This document shows positions 1 to 8,516 of a stretch of DNA of 47,888 nucleotides, piece by piece. The stretch covers positions 1 through 47,888 of the forward strand of contig JAHBWO010000011.1 of NCBI GenBank assembly GCA_019636945.1. Reading direction: 5' to 3'. The translations under genes and the position numbers were made by a program. A model generated the notes under the pieces. It searched no databases, was not told where the DNA came from, and saw only the letters and a program-made list of their open reading frames with translations. Within the stretch, counting starts at the first letter, position 1; each line of letters starts with the position of its first letter. Origin of the DNA: Nitrospira sp. GTDB lineage: Bacteria; Nitrospirota; Nitrospiria; Nitrospirales; Nitrospiraceae.

Positions 1-2
1 AT

Positions 3-551
3 GTACTGCTGCAAGTGCTCGATGATGGACGGCTGACCGACTCGCAAGGCCGTACGGTCGATTTCAAAAACACTGTCCTGATCATGACCTCGAATATCGG
101 TAGTCCACACATCCTTGAAGCTCAGCAACGCGGAGGCTCCTACGATCAAGTCAGGACGGTCGTGATGGGTGAACTGCGGCAACATTTCCGCCCGGAGTTC
201 TTGAACCGAGTCGATGAACTCGTCGTATTCCATCCGCTCGGAACCGAACACTTGATCAAGATTGTGGAAATCCAGCTGGAGCGGCTCCGCAACAGACTCA
301 CGGAACGTCGGATCCCGCTGGCCATCACGCCGTCCGCGCTGAAACATTTAGGCGAACGCGGCTACGATCCGGTGTACGGAGCACGACCGCTGAAACGGCT
401 CATTCAACAGGAGCTGGAAACGCCGATCGCCAGGTTGTTGGTCAAGGGAGAGTTGCGGGATGGAAATACCGCTTCGGTCGATATGAAGAATGGGGCCTTG
501 CTGGTGACCCCGATTGTGGAGGGGGACGCGACTTCAGTTTCTAGCCAATAG
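3..551 (+). CDS. clpB: ATP-dependent disaggregase ClpB, C-terminal part (5' truncated by window)
   Basis: The frame is open from base 3 (residues [16 protein letters not shown]) and runs to the stop at 549-551. It is the C-terminal part of the second AAA+ module of ClpB/Hsp104, the cytosolic hexamer that works with DnaK to pull apart protein aggregates. Visible marks are sensor 1 in TSNIGS, the arginine-finger stretch [11 protein letters not shown], and sensor 2 in GARPLKR, followed by the D2 small domain. The N-terminal, first AAA+ and coiled-coil regions lie before the window. Its last 11 bases overlap the end of the convergent gene on the other strand. ClpC/ClpA are less likely because the spacing and motifs follow ClpB; I am fairly sure. 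Confidence 0.93.
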   Translation, partial: VLLQVLDDGRLTDSQGRTVDFKNTVLIMTSNIGSPHILEAQQRGGSYDQVRTVVMGELRQHFRPEFLNRVDELVVFHPLGTEHLIKIVEIQLERLRNRLTERRIPLAITPSALKHLGERGYDPVYGARPLKRLIQQELETPIARLLVKGELRDGNTASVDMKNGALLVTPIVEGDATSVSSQ

Positions 552-966
552 ACACCACGCCTCCTTGACTGTCGTGTGTCTGCCCGCTCTTGCGCTGTTT
601 CTCGACCTTCCATTCCGTCGCCGTGACTTGCAGGAGATGGCCTTTCATTGTATGAAACTCGCCCTGAGCCAATGAGATGCCCTGAGCGTCCTTCACGTCG
701 AGCTGGAGGACGACTTTCCCCGAATCCGCTTCCTTCATCAGAATGCGCTTGTCCGTCTTTGTGACCTCATAGGCGCGCCGCTCGTTAAACATCAGTGTGC
801 TATCCACCATCTTGGCCAACATCCGGCCGTTCGAGTCGAACAACGCAAAATTGACCAGCAAGGCACCGGTCGAGGGATGGCGAGCCACTTGAATTTGCGG
901 TATCCCCTCGACCTCGATCGTCCCGTTAAAATTCTTATAGAGATTCGAACCAATTTCGATGTCCAT
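541..966 (-). CDS. Conserved hypothetical protein, beta-rich
   Basis: The product is 141 residues starting [14 protein letters not shown] chose the ATG at 964-966 because the reverse strand carries GAGG a few bases upstream; the frame stays open to 1005, but that start lacks a ribosome site. The protein has no signal peptide and no membrane segment. The sequence alternates short hydrophobic and charged runs, which suggests a beta-sandwich or barrel (for example [11 protein letters not shown] and [14 protein letters not shown]). I recognise no family. The gene converges on clpB and the two stop regions overlap by 11 bp, so a shared terminator between them is impossible. Function unknown. Confidence 0.6.
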   Translation of the reverse strand: MDIEIGSNLYKNFNGTIEVEGIPQIQVARHPSTGALLVNFALFDSNGRMLAKMVDSTLMFNERRAYEVTKTDKRILMKEADSGKVVLQLDVKDAQGISLAQGEFHTMKGHLLQVTATEWKVEKQRKSGQTHDSQGGVVSIG

Positions 967-1346
967 AGTCCTCGATAGAGTTGGGATGATACATCCAGGT
1001 TTCAAGTGCTTGCCCCCATGCTTGAAGCCATGTCCCTTTTATCTCTAAGTTCCACATTTTTGCAATCGTCGCTACCAGCAGTGCTGCTGATCCCTCATAG
1101 ATCCGTTGAACGCCAAACCTGGACACATCATTCGTTGCCTACCCGCTCGTCCTAATGCTAGAGCCCCGTCCCCCGGACAGATGGCTGACCAAAGGTCCCA
1201 AGGGGATGATTATTCCCATGCAAATAGAGAGCGTTCTACAGATGGCCGAAGGATAGTCTGCTTCAAACAGGGGGAAGTTCCATTATGTGGTGAGCAGTCC
1301 AACATTCAGAACTACAACGTGAAGGCAAGCCACAAATCATCTGCAC
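967..1346. other. Intergenic stretch with no supported gene
   Basis: About 380 bp lie between the two leftward genes. A 63-codon reverse-strand frame covers 935-1126, but it overlaps the start of the downstream gene and has no clear ribosome site. I see no tRNA, terminator or recognisable promoter. Confidence 0.4.
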
Positions 1347-1559
1347 TTACGATTTCTTGATCCGATCGAGGATCAACGCGATACAGCCGCCCAACAGGCC
1401 TCCACCCATCACCGTCGTCAGCAGCTCCACCAGCTTCAACTCCCACACAGACCCTTGGGCCTGCATGACTTCTCTGACGCCTCCTTGCACCATGATGACG
1501 GACAACGCCATCGTGGCACCCACGACAAACCACCAGACAAACACTTTTACCGATGCCAC
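1347..1559 (-). CDS. Small two-helix membrane protein downstream of comM
   Basis: This is a 70-residue protein that begins at a GTG (1557-1559). The start is chosen because TGAGG lies five bases upstream, within the end of comM. It reads VASVKVFVWWFVVGATMALS and ends DRIKKS. There are two hydrophobic segments, about residues 4-24 and 45-64, joined by a polar stretch (GGVREVMQAQGSVWELKL). The second helix is glycine-rich (MGGGLLGGC). This looks like a small inner-membrane protein with a positive C-terminus inside. It follows the comM stop by 7 bp on the same strand, so the two are probably co-transcribed. I know no named family for it. Confidence 0.55.
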   Translation of the reverse strand: MASVKVFVWWFVVGATMALSVIMVQGGVREVMQAQGSVWELKLVELLTTVMGGGLLGGCIALILDRIKKS

Positions 1560-1566
1560 GAAAGCC

Positions 1567-3096
1567 TCACACGTCGGGATTACGGTCAAACGAACGATAC
1601 TGAATGGCCTCTGCGATATGCACGGTCTCGATCCTCTCGGAGTCGGCCAGATCTGCGATCGTCCGCGCGACTCGTAGGATACGCCCATGGGCCCGCGCGG
1701 AAAGTCGAAGCCTCGCCATCGCCTGCTCAAGCAACTCTTGAGCGGGTTGCTCCAGTCCACAATACCGTTTTACGAGCCGTGGCTTCAACTGCGCATTTGT
1801 ATAGATCCCCTCCGCTCGATACCGCCGTCGCTGTCGATCGCGCGCCGTCACGACACGCGATCGGATCACCGCCGAGCCTTCCGATGCAGGCAGTTCCGTG
1901 CGCAGTTCTCGAACCGGCACCGGTGGAACATCCAGATGGATGTCCAGTCGATCCAACAAGGGCCCGGAGAGTTTCGCACGATACCGGCGGATCTGGATAC
2001 CGGAACAGATACAAGACCGAGTGCGATCTCCATAGTACCCACAAGGACAGGGATTCATCGCCGCGATCAGCATGAACTGCGCCGGATACTTGAGCGTCCC
2101 ACTGGCTCTTGTCAGAACGACATACCCATCTTCCAATGGTTGCCGCAACCCTTCGAGCGCACCTCGTTTGAATTCAAGGGATTCGTCCAAAAATAATACC
2201 CCGTTATGCGCGAGCGAGACTTCCCCAGGCTTAGGGATGGTCCCTCCTCCGACCAGCCCCGCGTCCGAGATACTGTGATGCGGGGACCGAAACGGCCGAA
2301 CGGCCAGCAACGGCCGTTCCGGAGTAAGCAATCCCGCCACACTGTGTACTCTGGTCGTTTCAATCGCCTCATCCAATTCCAACAACGGCAGGATGGACGG
2401 CAAGCGGCGCGCCAACATGGTTTTTCCTGATCCAGGAGGACCAACCATCAACACATTGTGTCCCCCTGCCGCTGCCACCTCGAGCGCTCGCTTGGCATGG
2501 TCCTGCCCACGAACATCGGCATAGTCCTCGTCTTCCATTGTGCTGACCGCCCCCAAGACATCCTGGCGCGACTCGCTTGGAACAAGAGCCTGATTCCCTT
2601 TCAGAAACTCCACGGCTTCGGGAAGGGTGTGGACGGGATAGGCACGGACACCCTTGACCAATGCTGCTTCAGCCCCATTGTCAGCTGGGAGCAACAAATC
2701 GTAACCGGTTCGGCAGGTCAGCGCGAAAGACAGAGCTCCCGTAATGGGCTTCACACGGCCGTCCAACGATAATTCACCGACCACAACCGAATGATCCAGC
2801 ATCGACTGCGGGATCACCTCTTCCGCAACAAGAATGCCGAGTGCAATCGCGAGATCGAGCCCTGACCCTTCTTTTTTGACCCCGGCAGGGGCAAGATTGA
2901 CGGTGATACGTTTGGCAGGGAAATGAAATCCGGTATTTTTGAGTGCGGATCGCACACGGTCTCGGCTTTCCTTCACCGTGGCATCCGGCAACCCGACGAC
3001 CGAAAATTGGGGGAGCCCACCGGAGATATCGACTTCGACATCGACGAGATGGGCGTCAAGACCGACCAGCGCCGCGCTCGTAACCCTGGCAAGCAT
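1567..3096 (-). CDS. comM: ComM/YifB-family AAA+ ATPase (Mg-chelatase-like)
   Basis: The product is 509 residues, the usual length for the family. The N-terminal third is the ComM/YifB domain (ISGGLPQFSVVGLPDATVKESRDRVRSAL, split here only by family knowledge). The AAA+ core has Walker A GPPGSGKT at about 219-226 and Walker B GVLFLDES. A C-terminal Mg_chelatase_C segment carries the cysteine-rich loop (NPCPCGYYGDRTRSCICS). ComM is known as a hexameric helicase that extends branch migration during natural transformation; homologues also occur in bacteria not known to be competent. The start ATG at 3094-3096 has GGAG only two bases upstream, which is tight. The family call is certain; the role in this host is inferred. 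Confidence 0.95.
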   Translation of the reverse strand: MLARVTSAALVGLDAHLVDVEVDISGGLPQFSVVGLPDATVKESRDRVRSALKNTGFHFPAKRITVNLAPAGVKKEGSGLDLAIALGILVAEEVIPQSMLDHSVVVGELSLDGRVKPITGALSFALTCRTGYDLLLPADNGAEAALVKGVRAYPVHTLPEAVEFLKGNQALVPSESRQDVLGAVSTMEDEDYADVRGQDHAKRALEVAAAGGHNVLMVGPPGSGKTMLARRLPSILPLLELDEAIETTRVHSVAGLLTPERPLLAVRPFRSPHHSISDAGLVGGGTIPKPGEVSLAHNGVLFLDESLEFKRGALEGLRQPLEDGYVVLTRASGTLKYPAQFMLIAAMNPCPCGYYGDRTRSCICSGIQIRRYRAKLSGPLLDRLDIHLDVPPVPVRELRTELPASEGSAVIRSRVVTARDRQRRRYRAEGIYTNAQLKPRLVKRYCGLEQPAQELLEQAMARLRLSARAHGRILRVARTIADLADSERIETVHIAEAIQYRSFDRNPDV

Positions 3097-3216
3097 AACT
3101 CCACGCCTTTCCCTATCTGAGCCGCAGCCAAAATGTGTTCATTATAGGGAGTCTCTCTAAGGGTTTCAATAGAACCGTTGCCGATACGCCGCTGCAGACG
3201 ATGCCCGTCGCTCGAT

Positions 3217-3278
3217 GTTCGTGAAGCCTGAGGCACGTTAATCCAAAACGAGATACGCTTCACGTACGATGATTCACG
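3217..3278 (-). repeat. Dispersed CGTGAAGCGTATCTCG repeat, copy A
   Basis: Read on the reverse strand this intergenic piece contains CGTGAAGCGTATCTCG, followed about 25 bases later by GGCTTCACGAAC. The same words recur near 3981, 4346, 7361, 29349 and 33474. The two ends can pair imperfectly (CGTGAA with TTCACG). Confidence 0.5.
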
Positions 3279-3327
3279 CGGAGAATGTGGGCTAGCACCA
3301 CATCGACCGGCTCTGTATAATTCACCC

Positions 3328-3972
3328 ATGCGCCGCTGGCCGTCTCACGAACAATCGGTTCAGGTGGACAGCCCACCATGCTATGCATTCTCCCGTCAGA
3401 TCCTGGGCTTTAGTTTCGCACTCTGGCTGGTCATACTTCCGGCACATCATGATTCTGTCTTCGCTAATGATGGAACCACCGGCACTCCGCGGCAAAACAC
3501 CAAGCAGACATCCCCGTATGTTGGATCAGCCATGGCGGTACTGGCCACCCTCCAGCAGGCTGCGGTCCTACCGCCAGAGGGTACACGCGAAGCCGATCGC
3601 GTCATCCAGACCGTCATCCAGCTGCAATCCGTCTTTGCTAAGGGAACGGATGCTTCGATTCAGGAATTCGCCCGGCGGGCCTTGGCCGACAAACATGGTG
3701 AACAAGCCGCAACTGGCCTCCAACAGTTTCGTACAAGCGGGTGGACAGCAGACATATTGGAAGCACTCGCGGATGCCGATGTGAAAGCCCAACTCGACGA
3801 ACGGGAACAATTAACCGCAGGGCTCAGACAGTTCAACCTATCGCTGGATGATTTTCGGAAATTCATGCAACTCGTGCGCGACGGCCGATCGGCCCTCACG
3901 GCACAAGGATTGGTCTTTGACGAGGTCTATACCTATCATCGGAGCACCATGCCGGGCCCCACAGAACGGTAA
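3328..3972 (+). CDS. Hypothetical exported protein, helical
   Basis: The product is 214 residues. After an arginine-containing lead it has a hydrophobic stretch (LGFSFALWLVILPAHHDS) ending VFAND, which fits a Sec signal peptide cut near residue 47. The mature part is mostly amphipathic helix, rich in Gln, Ala and Leu, with no cysteines, and includes a long run IQTVIQLQSVFAKGTDAS. There is no strong ribosome site at the ATG, so the start is uncertain. It lies alone between two copies of the dispersed repeat. I do not recognise the family; it is most likely periplasmic. Confidence 0.6.
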   Translation: MRRWPSHEQSVQVDSPPCYAFSRQILGFSFALWLVILPAHHDSVFANDGTTGTPRQNTKQTSPYVGSAMAVLATLQQAAVLPPEGTREADRVIQTVIQLQSVFAKGTDASIQEFARRALADKHGEQAATGLQQFRTSGWTADILEALADADVKAQLDEREQLTAGLRQFNLSLDDFRKFMQLVRDGRSALTAQGLVFDEVYTYHRSTMPGPTER

Positions 3973-3980
3973 ACAGTGTG

Positions 3981-4070
3981 TCTCGTGAAACATATCTCGT
4001 TTTTCGCAACGACGAGCAAGCCCCCTAATATGCTACATCTTACGCTTCACACTTCAGGTTTCACGAACGA
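3981..4070 (+). repeat. Dispersed repeat, copy B
   Basis: The piece begins TCTCGTGAAACATATCTCG and ends TACGCTTCACACTTCAGG plus TTCACGAACGA. It is the same element as the other copies, with the two inward arms (GTGAA / TTCAC) able to fold back on each other. It ends 22 bp before the next start codon, so it lies in the leader or promoter of the AsnC-like gene. Confidence 0.5.
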
Positions 4071-4092
4071 CTAAACCTACAAGGAGAATCCC

Positions 4093-4329
4093 ATGGCAAC
4101 GAAAGCGTACATTCTCATCAAAGTCAAAGCAGGTCGAACGAAGGATGTGGTCGGTGCACTAAAGCGCATCCCGGGTGTTGAACAGGCTCACTCCTGCTTC
4201 GGCCGCCCGGATATTTTTGTCTTTATCAGCGTCCAGGACGAGCGAGCACTCTCCGACGTGGTGATTACGAAAATCCATTCGATCGATGGTATCGAAGAAA
4301 CGGATACCCACATCGTGGCAGAATCTTAA
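4093..4329 (+). CDS. Stand-alone Lrp/AsnC ligand-binding (RAM) domain protein
   Basis: The product is 78 residues with ribosome site AAGGAGA seven bases before the ATG. The whole protein is the C-terminal alpha/beta domain of Lrp/AsnC regulators (AKVKAGRTKDVVGAL style start, then GRPDIFVFISVQD and KIHSIDGIEETDTHIV), with no helix-turn-helix. Family knowledge says such single-domain proteins form dimers or octamers that bind amino acids, and they may modulate full-length Lrp-type regulators by mixed assembly. No DNA-binding partner lies next to it, so the role is open. Family call is firm. Confidence 0.85.
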   Translation: MATKAYILIKVKAGRTKDVVGALKRIPGVEQAHSCFGRPDIFVFISVQDERALSDVVITKIHSIDGIEETDTHIVAES

Positions 4330-4345
4330 CCCACGTCACGACACG

Positions 4346-4412
4346 AGTGTATCTCGTGAAGCGTCGTGCGCGAAGTGTGAAGTGTCCGAATTCAGAGGCG
4401 AGATTCGTTTCA
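4346..4412 (+). repeat. Dispersed repeat, copy C
   Basis: It contains GTATCTCGTGAAGCGTCG and then GATTCGTTTCACGCC. The right arm reaches the stop codon of the following reverse-strand gene, so it sits in the convergent gap between two genes. Confidence 0.45.
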
Positions 4413-5414
4413 CGCCTCACGATCAACGCTGACAAGAGCGCCACCGAGTTGGGCCGACTGGTAACAGGCTTCAGCAATCTCCACGGCTCGACATCCGTCT
4501 TCTCCCGTGATGGGCATGGGTGTGCCGTCGTTGACCGCCTGAAGGAACGCTGAGAGGGTATCGAGAACGGTCAGGGATGGAGAGATGTCGATATCGGCTG
4601 TCTTTTCACCGGAACTCATTTCAACGAAGATTCGGCGACGCATCCAGTCAGCCTCTACCCGTCCCTGTGAACCAACCCAGAGAGCTCGTCCCGCACGCGC
4701 ATCCACAACTCGGGTGATTTCTATGCGACAGATCGTTCCCCCGGTGGTGGTAAGATGAATTGAAGCCATTCGTTCCGGCGCAATCGGCGGGATGTGATCC
4801 ATCGTGCAGCGCACGGCTTGGACCTCTTCACCAGTCAGGAACCGAACCAGATCAAGCATGTGCACACCGATCTCCAGCAAAGCCCCTCGCTTCCCATAGC
4901 CCGCAACATGGTCTGGAGCCGTCTTCCGGATCTCGATCTGAAAGACTGCGTCGAGCTCCAGAGAGCGCCCGAGAGAGGATTGGAAACGCTTCATCTGCTG
5001 AATCGTTTTATCGAATCGAAGGGTCTGGGCCGTCATGAGCGGAATCCCGGCATCGTAAGCCAGAGCAACCATTGTTCGGGCATCGTTGGCTGTTGTCGCC
5101 AGCGGCTTCTCGACCAACAGCGGTTTGCGGGCCTGCACCGCAAGTCGGCAGATCTCCAGTGAGTGAAGAGGGGGAGTCACAACCACAATCGCGTCGACCG
5201 ACGGATCAGCGATGAGCGCCTGAGCCTCACCGTACACCTTGACTGACTCGGCACCAGGGAGCTGAAACCCCTGTTCCGGATGTCGTCGACACACGGCCTG
5301 GAGAGAAGCCAGCGGGAGGTCATGAACAAGATGTTGGGCATACCGAGCTCCATGCCGGCCGACCCCGATCAATCCCACTCCAATGCGGTCTCTGTTCATG
5401 ATACGTCGCACCAT
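4410..5414 (-). CDS. Gfo/Idh/MocA-family NAD(P)-dependent oxidoreductase
   Basis: The product is 334 residues from the outermost ATG (5412-5414) or 329 from MNRDRIGVG (ATG at 5397-5399). Neither start has a strong ribosome site; the inner one puts the Rossmann fold at the usual place. The NAD(P)-binding GVGLIGVGRHG motif is near the N-terminus. The conserved VEKPLA, whose lysine acts in catalysis, is near residue 100, and the C-terminal beta-sheet domain follows (GYGKRGALLEIGVHMLDLVR with the active-site histidine). Members oxidise or reduce sugars and related polyols. There is no sugar-pathway neighbour to name the substrate. The gene stands alone. Confidence 0.85.
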   Translation of the reverse strand: MVRRIMNRDRIGVGLIGVGRHGARYAQHLVHDLPLASLQAVCRRHPEQGFQLPGAESVKVYGEAQALIADPSVDAIVVVTPPLHSLEICRLAVQARKPLLVEKPLATTANDARTMVALAYDAGIPLMTAQTLRFDKTIQQMKRFQSSLGRSLELDAVFQIEIRKTAPDHVAGYGKRGALLEIGVHMLDLVRFLTGEEVQAVRCTMDHIPPIAPERMASIHLTTTGGTICRIEITRVVDARAGRALWVGSQGRVEADWMRRRIFVEMSSGEKTADIDISPSLTVLDTLSAFLQAVNDGTPMPITGEDGCRAVEIAEACYQSAQLGGALVSVDREA

Positions 5415-5523
5415 GGTTACTGTAGAGCCACGTCATCCGGCAGTCAATTGACATTCCCGCAACCGGCTTCATATAGTAACGTCATGTCCGGCACAACCGC
5501 GCTCCGGTAGCAGAACCTCAACC

Positions 5524-6324
5524 ATGCCTACAGCACCAGTCACTCCATTTTCACTCGAACAGATCGGAACAGGAACGGCTCGGTTCCCCAGTGGCGTGCC
5601 GATCCCCACTCATAGCGACCAGATGGTGGACCCTTATTTCAAAAGCAGAATGCCGAAGGAGCACCAAGTCGATTGCCTGCTCTTTTGGCCGCAACAAGCA
5701 GGAACGTATCCAGGGCTTGTCCTCTTACATGATTGGTGGGGACTGACCGGCCAGATGAAGGACCTGGGAGCTCGCCTGGCCTGTGAAGGATACATGGTGA
5801 TTATTCCGAATCTCTACGGTCGATTGGGCGGCATGGTGACCGCCAACGATGAGGTGGCGGCCGCACTGCTGGAGAGACAGAACGACGACCAGGTCATCAC
5901 AGACATCAATTCCTGCTGTGAATACCTCAATACCCGCACAACGGCCAAGAAGAACATCCATGGGGTCGTCGGATACGGAATGGGCGGGACCTATGCGTTG
6001 CGGTTCGCCTGCCACCGGAAACGCTTGCGCGCCGCCGTCTCATATTATGGCAAGATGGTGACGCCAAACGAGATGATGAAAAATCTCTTTTCCCCGGTTC
6101 TCTATCATCAGGCGGGAAAAGACACCTGGGCCACACAGGACGAGATCGAACAACTACGGAGCGCCTCTGCAGAGTATGCCAAGCGGGTCGACATCCAGTG
6201 CTACCCCAACGCCTCACAGGCATTCTGCAACGAGATGAAACCAAGTGCCTACGATGCCGACAGTGCATCCCTCGCCTGGGAACGTACGGCAAGCTTTCTG
6301 AAGTCCTGTTTCCAAGGAACATGA
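5524..6324 (+). CDS. Dienelactone hydrolase-like protein lacking the catalytic nucleophile
   Basis: The product is 266 residues with the alpha/beta-hydrolase fold of the dienelactone hydrolase family: strand and turn LVLLHDWWGL (about 65-74), ARLACEGYMVIIPNLYGR, and the nucleophile elbow. In active members the elbow is G-x-C-x-G-G. Here it reads GYGMGG (150-155), so the nucleophile at 152 is Gly (codon gga). The usual YPGAGHAF histidine motif reads YPNASQAF (227-234), so His is Gln at 232. Only the acid (D200 in AGKD) remains. The frame is intact and the rest is well conserved, so this looks like a pseudoenzyme. The next gene starts inside its stop codon (ATGA), so they are probably co-translated. 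Confidence 0.85.
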   Translation: MPTAPVTPFSLEQIGTGTARFPSGVPIPTHSDQMVDPYFKSRMPKEHQVDCLLFWPQQAGTYPGLVLLHDWWGLTGQMKDLGARLACEGYMVIIPNLYGRLGGMVTANDEVAAALLERQNDDQVITDINSCCEYLNTRTTAKKNIHGVVGYGMGGTYALRFACHRKRLRAAVSYYGKMVTPNEMMKNLFSPVLYHQAGKDTWATQDEIEQLRSASAEYAKRVDIQCYPNASQAFCNEMKPSAYDADSASLAWERTASFLKSCFQGT

Positions 6325-7313
6325 GTCAGTGCCGCTCTCTCTTTGACGATTCTCCACACACACTCATCTATATGGCAAACGAGCTGAATCCGCGTCAACA
6401 TGATCGCGAACACCACCGGAACAAGACCGACGTCCTCCTTATCCTGTTAGGTCTGCTCCTTCTCCCTTCGGTAACCATGGCAGGGGGACAAGCACCTCCG
6501 CAGTTGTTGGCCGACGCGGTCACGCAGCAAGCCGACCAGCTCGCGCTCCTCGAATCAGACGAGGGCGCATTGCGGTTATTTACGACATCGGTCGGACCTG
6601 CCCTTGGGCTGAAAGATGCGGCCGGAGCCTTGGGGGCCAGACTCCCCAGCAAAATGGTCAAGGAACTCGAGGTGCCAGAATTGTCCCAGTCTGTCGCTGA
6701 ACTGATGAAAGCCCTGGGGACCTGGCAGGTGGCCAACGCCCTTCGTCAGGAGACAGGACCGTCTACTCCCATCCTTTCACTTTCTGCAACACGACAAGAC
6801 TGGTTGCGGGCCGGAAACCAGACGACATCACTCTCCGACCTGCTCCGGCTGACCAAGGACGCGCGAGACGCTCAGACAGCCCAGGGAACAACGCAACCAC
6901 CACACGTCGGCTTGCGCTTGGCGGCGGAACGGACGGCATTTGAGGCGAGTCACCTGGCCATCACAGCCTGGTGGAAGATCCATGGCTGGAAGGATCGGAT
7001 TAGACAAACCAAAGGCCACTCACGCCTCTGCGGAACCTGGCAGTGGATCATTCATAATCACCAAATCCATGGAGAGCAGAAATCCACCATCATCTTCTCC
7101 CCACCGGGACGCGCTTCAGCCAATGCAGCTACGCCGGCCGAAAGCATCATTCTCGGCGATACCATTTACTTGCGCTGGGAACAGAACGGGCACATTCAAG
7201 AAGACAGTCTACTGTTTATCAAAGACGATCAGAAGATCGAAGGGTCTTTTGTGGACAATACCGGCGGATGGGGTCCCATCAGCGGAAAACGCCTCGCTCC
7301 CTGTAAGCCGTAG
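6321..7313 (+). CDS. Hypothetical exported protein coupled to the DLH-like gene
   Basis: The frame is open from 6198, but the likely start is the ATG at 6321. It overlaps the previous stop as ATGA and has AAGGA upstream. This gives 330 residues. A second candidate is the ATG at 6372, just before the signal peptide. The hydrophobic segment DVLLILLGLLLLPSVTMAGG, preceded by RNK, fits Sec export. The first half of the mature part is helical. The last 100 residues look beta-rich with several Trp and Gly (LCGTWQWIIHNHQIHGEQK, then VDNTGGWGPISGKR), resembling a small ligand-binding barrel. I do not recognise the family. Confidence 0.6.
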   Translation: MSQCRSLFDDSPHTLIYMANELNPRQHDREHHRNKTDVLLILLGLLLLPSVTMAGGQAPPQLLADAVTQQADQLALLESDEGALRLFTTSVGPALGLKDAAGALGARLPSKMVKELEVPELSQSVAELMKALGTWQVANALRQETGPSTPILSLSATRQDWLRAGNQTTSLSDLLRLTKDARDAQTAQGTTQPPHVGLRLAAERTAFEASHLAITAWWKIHGWKDRIRQTKGHSRLCGTWQWIIHNHQIHGEQKSTIIFSPPGRASANAATPAESIILGDTIYLRWEQNGHIQEDSLLFIKDDQKIEGSFVDNTGGWGPISGKRLAPCKP

Positions 7314-7360
7314 CCTGCACGACCCCGGGCTGGTTGTGGCGCAACCACGTGGATCACACT

Positions 7361-7434
7361 CTCGTGAAACGTCGCACGTGAGGCGTATCTCGTCCCGGAC
7401 TAAGGCACTTCACGCTTCACGAACGACGAGCAAC
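7361..7434 (+). repeat. Dispersed repeat, copy D
   Basis: It holds CTCGTGAAACGTCGCACGTG, GGCGTATCTCG and then CACGCTTCACGAACGACGAG. The downstream bases (ACGAATATTGTCGCCG, TGTATCGGC, TTGCAGGAG) also resemble the tail after copy F near 33570-33610, so the repeat unit may be longer than the marked part. Confidence 0.5.
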
Positions 7435-7506
7435 GAATATTGTCGCCGTAGTGTATCGGCAATTACCTGATTGCAGGAGACGCATTCATGAATCCTGCGG
7501 GTTAGG

Positions 7507-8511
7507 TGTTTAGTCCCACTTTGTGATGGTGTAGATTATTCTGCGCTACCACCGAAGGAGGAGCTATGGGACAAGTACTGCACGGGAGCGCCACCACGAC
7601 GGCGGCGGTGCGTCGGGCAATCCAACATAGTCAAGAGAGCCTGAACCGACTGGCCGAGCGCTACGACATTAACCCGAAGACGGTCGCAAAGTGGAAGAAG
7701 CGCACAGATGTGGATGATGCGCCCATGGGGCCGAAACAGCCGCGTTCAACGGTGCTGACACCAGACCAGGAAGCCGCGTGTGTCGCCTTTCGCAAGCAGA
7801 TCCTGCTCCCACTGGATGATTGTTTGTATGCCCTGCAAACCAGCATTCCTGCGCTGACGCGCTCTTCCCTGCATCGCCTCTTCCAGCGCCATGACATCAG
7901 CCGTCTGCCAGAGATGGATGCAGAAAAACCTGCCAAGAAGAAGTTTAAGAAGTATCCGATCGGGTACTTCCACCTCGACATTGCCGAAGTACGAACAGAG
8001 GAAGGGAAACTCTAGTTGTTCGTGGCGATCGACCGCACCAGCAAGTTCGCGTATGCCGAGCTGCATGCGCAGTACGGAAAGATGGAAGCGGCCCAGTTCC
8101 TACGCAACCTGATCGCGGCCGTGCCCTATAAAATCCATACGATCCTCACCGACAATGGCATCCAGTTCACCAACCGCAAAACAGATCGGCATGCATTCCC
8201 TCATATCTTTGCTCGCATCTGCCTCGAAAATAATACCGAGCATCGCCTGACAAAACCCAATCATCCTTGGACCAATGGTCAGGTCGAACGCATGAACCGA
8301 ACGTTAAAAGAGGCCACCGTCAAACGCTCCTATTATGAAAATCACCAGCAGCTCAGAGAACACCTGCACAACTTCATGAATGCCTACAACTTCGCCAAAC
8401 GACTCAAAGCACTGCAAGGACTCACACCCTATGAATACATCATCAAGAACTGGCAAAACGAACCACAACGCTTTCTCGTCAACCCAACCCATCACAAAGT
8501 GGGACTAAACA
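7507..8511 (+). mobile_element. IS481-family insertion sequence, complete ends, dead transposase
   Basis: The element is 1005 bp. It is bounded by perfect 23-bp inverted repeats at 7507-7529 and 8489-8511 (the end reads TGTTTAGTCCCACTTTGTGA). A 6-bp target duplication, GTTAGG, flanks it at 7501-7506 and 8512-8517. It carries one transposase gene interrupted by a stop. The target site is the stop codon of the neighbouring DUF423 gene. Intact ends and duplication suggest a fairly recent insertion. Confidence 0.92.
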
Positions 8512-8516
8512 GTTAG
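7566..8516 (+). pseudogene. IS481-family transposase interrupted by an amber codon
   Basis: The ATG at 7566 follows AAGGAGGAGCT. The frame reads 149 codons, meets TAG at 8013-8015, and continues in the same frame for 166 more codons. The N-terminal part is the helix-turn-helix (ESLNRLAERYDINPKTVAKW). The DDE core starts at HLDIAEV before the stop and continues with TDNGIQF and ERMNRTLKEA after it. The stop replaces what is normally an aromatic residue in GKL-x-LFVAIDRTSKF, so a single base change is the likely cause. The final TAG lies outside the inverted repeat, in the duplicated target DNA. Two separate polypeptides would not be expected to be active. Confidence 0.88.

Noticed and set aside
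935..1126. Reverse-strand 63-codon frame with plausible-looking residues (KMWNLEIKGTWLQAWGQ)
   Set aside because: It overlaps the start of the better supported 541-966 gene, has no ribosome site, and resembles no family I know.
1455..2444. Several long frames on both strands inside comM
   Set aside because: They are shadows of the comM coding sequence, with low-complexity Arg/Pro/Ser composition.
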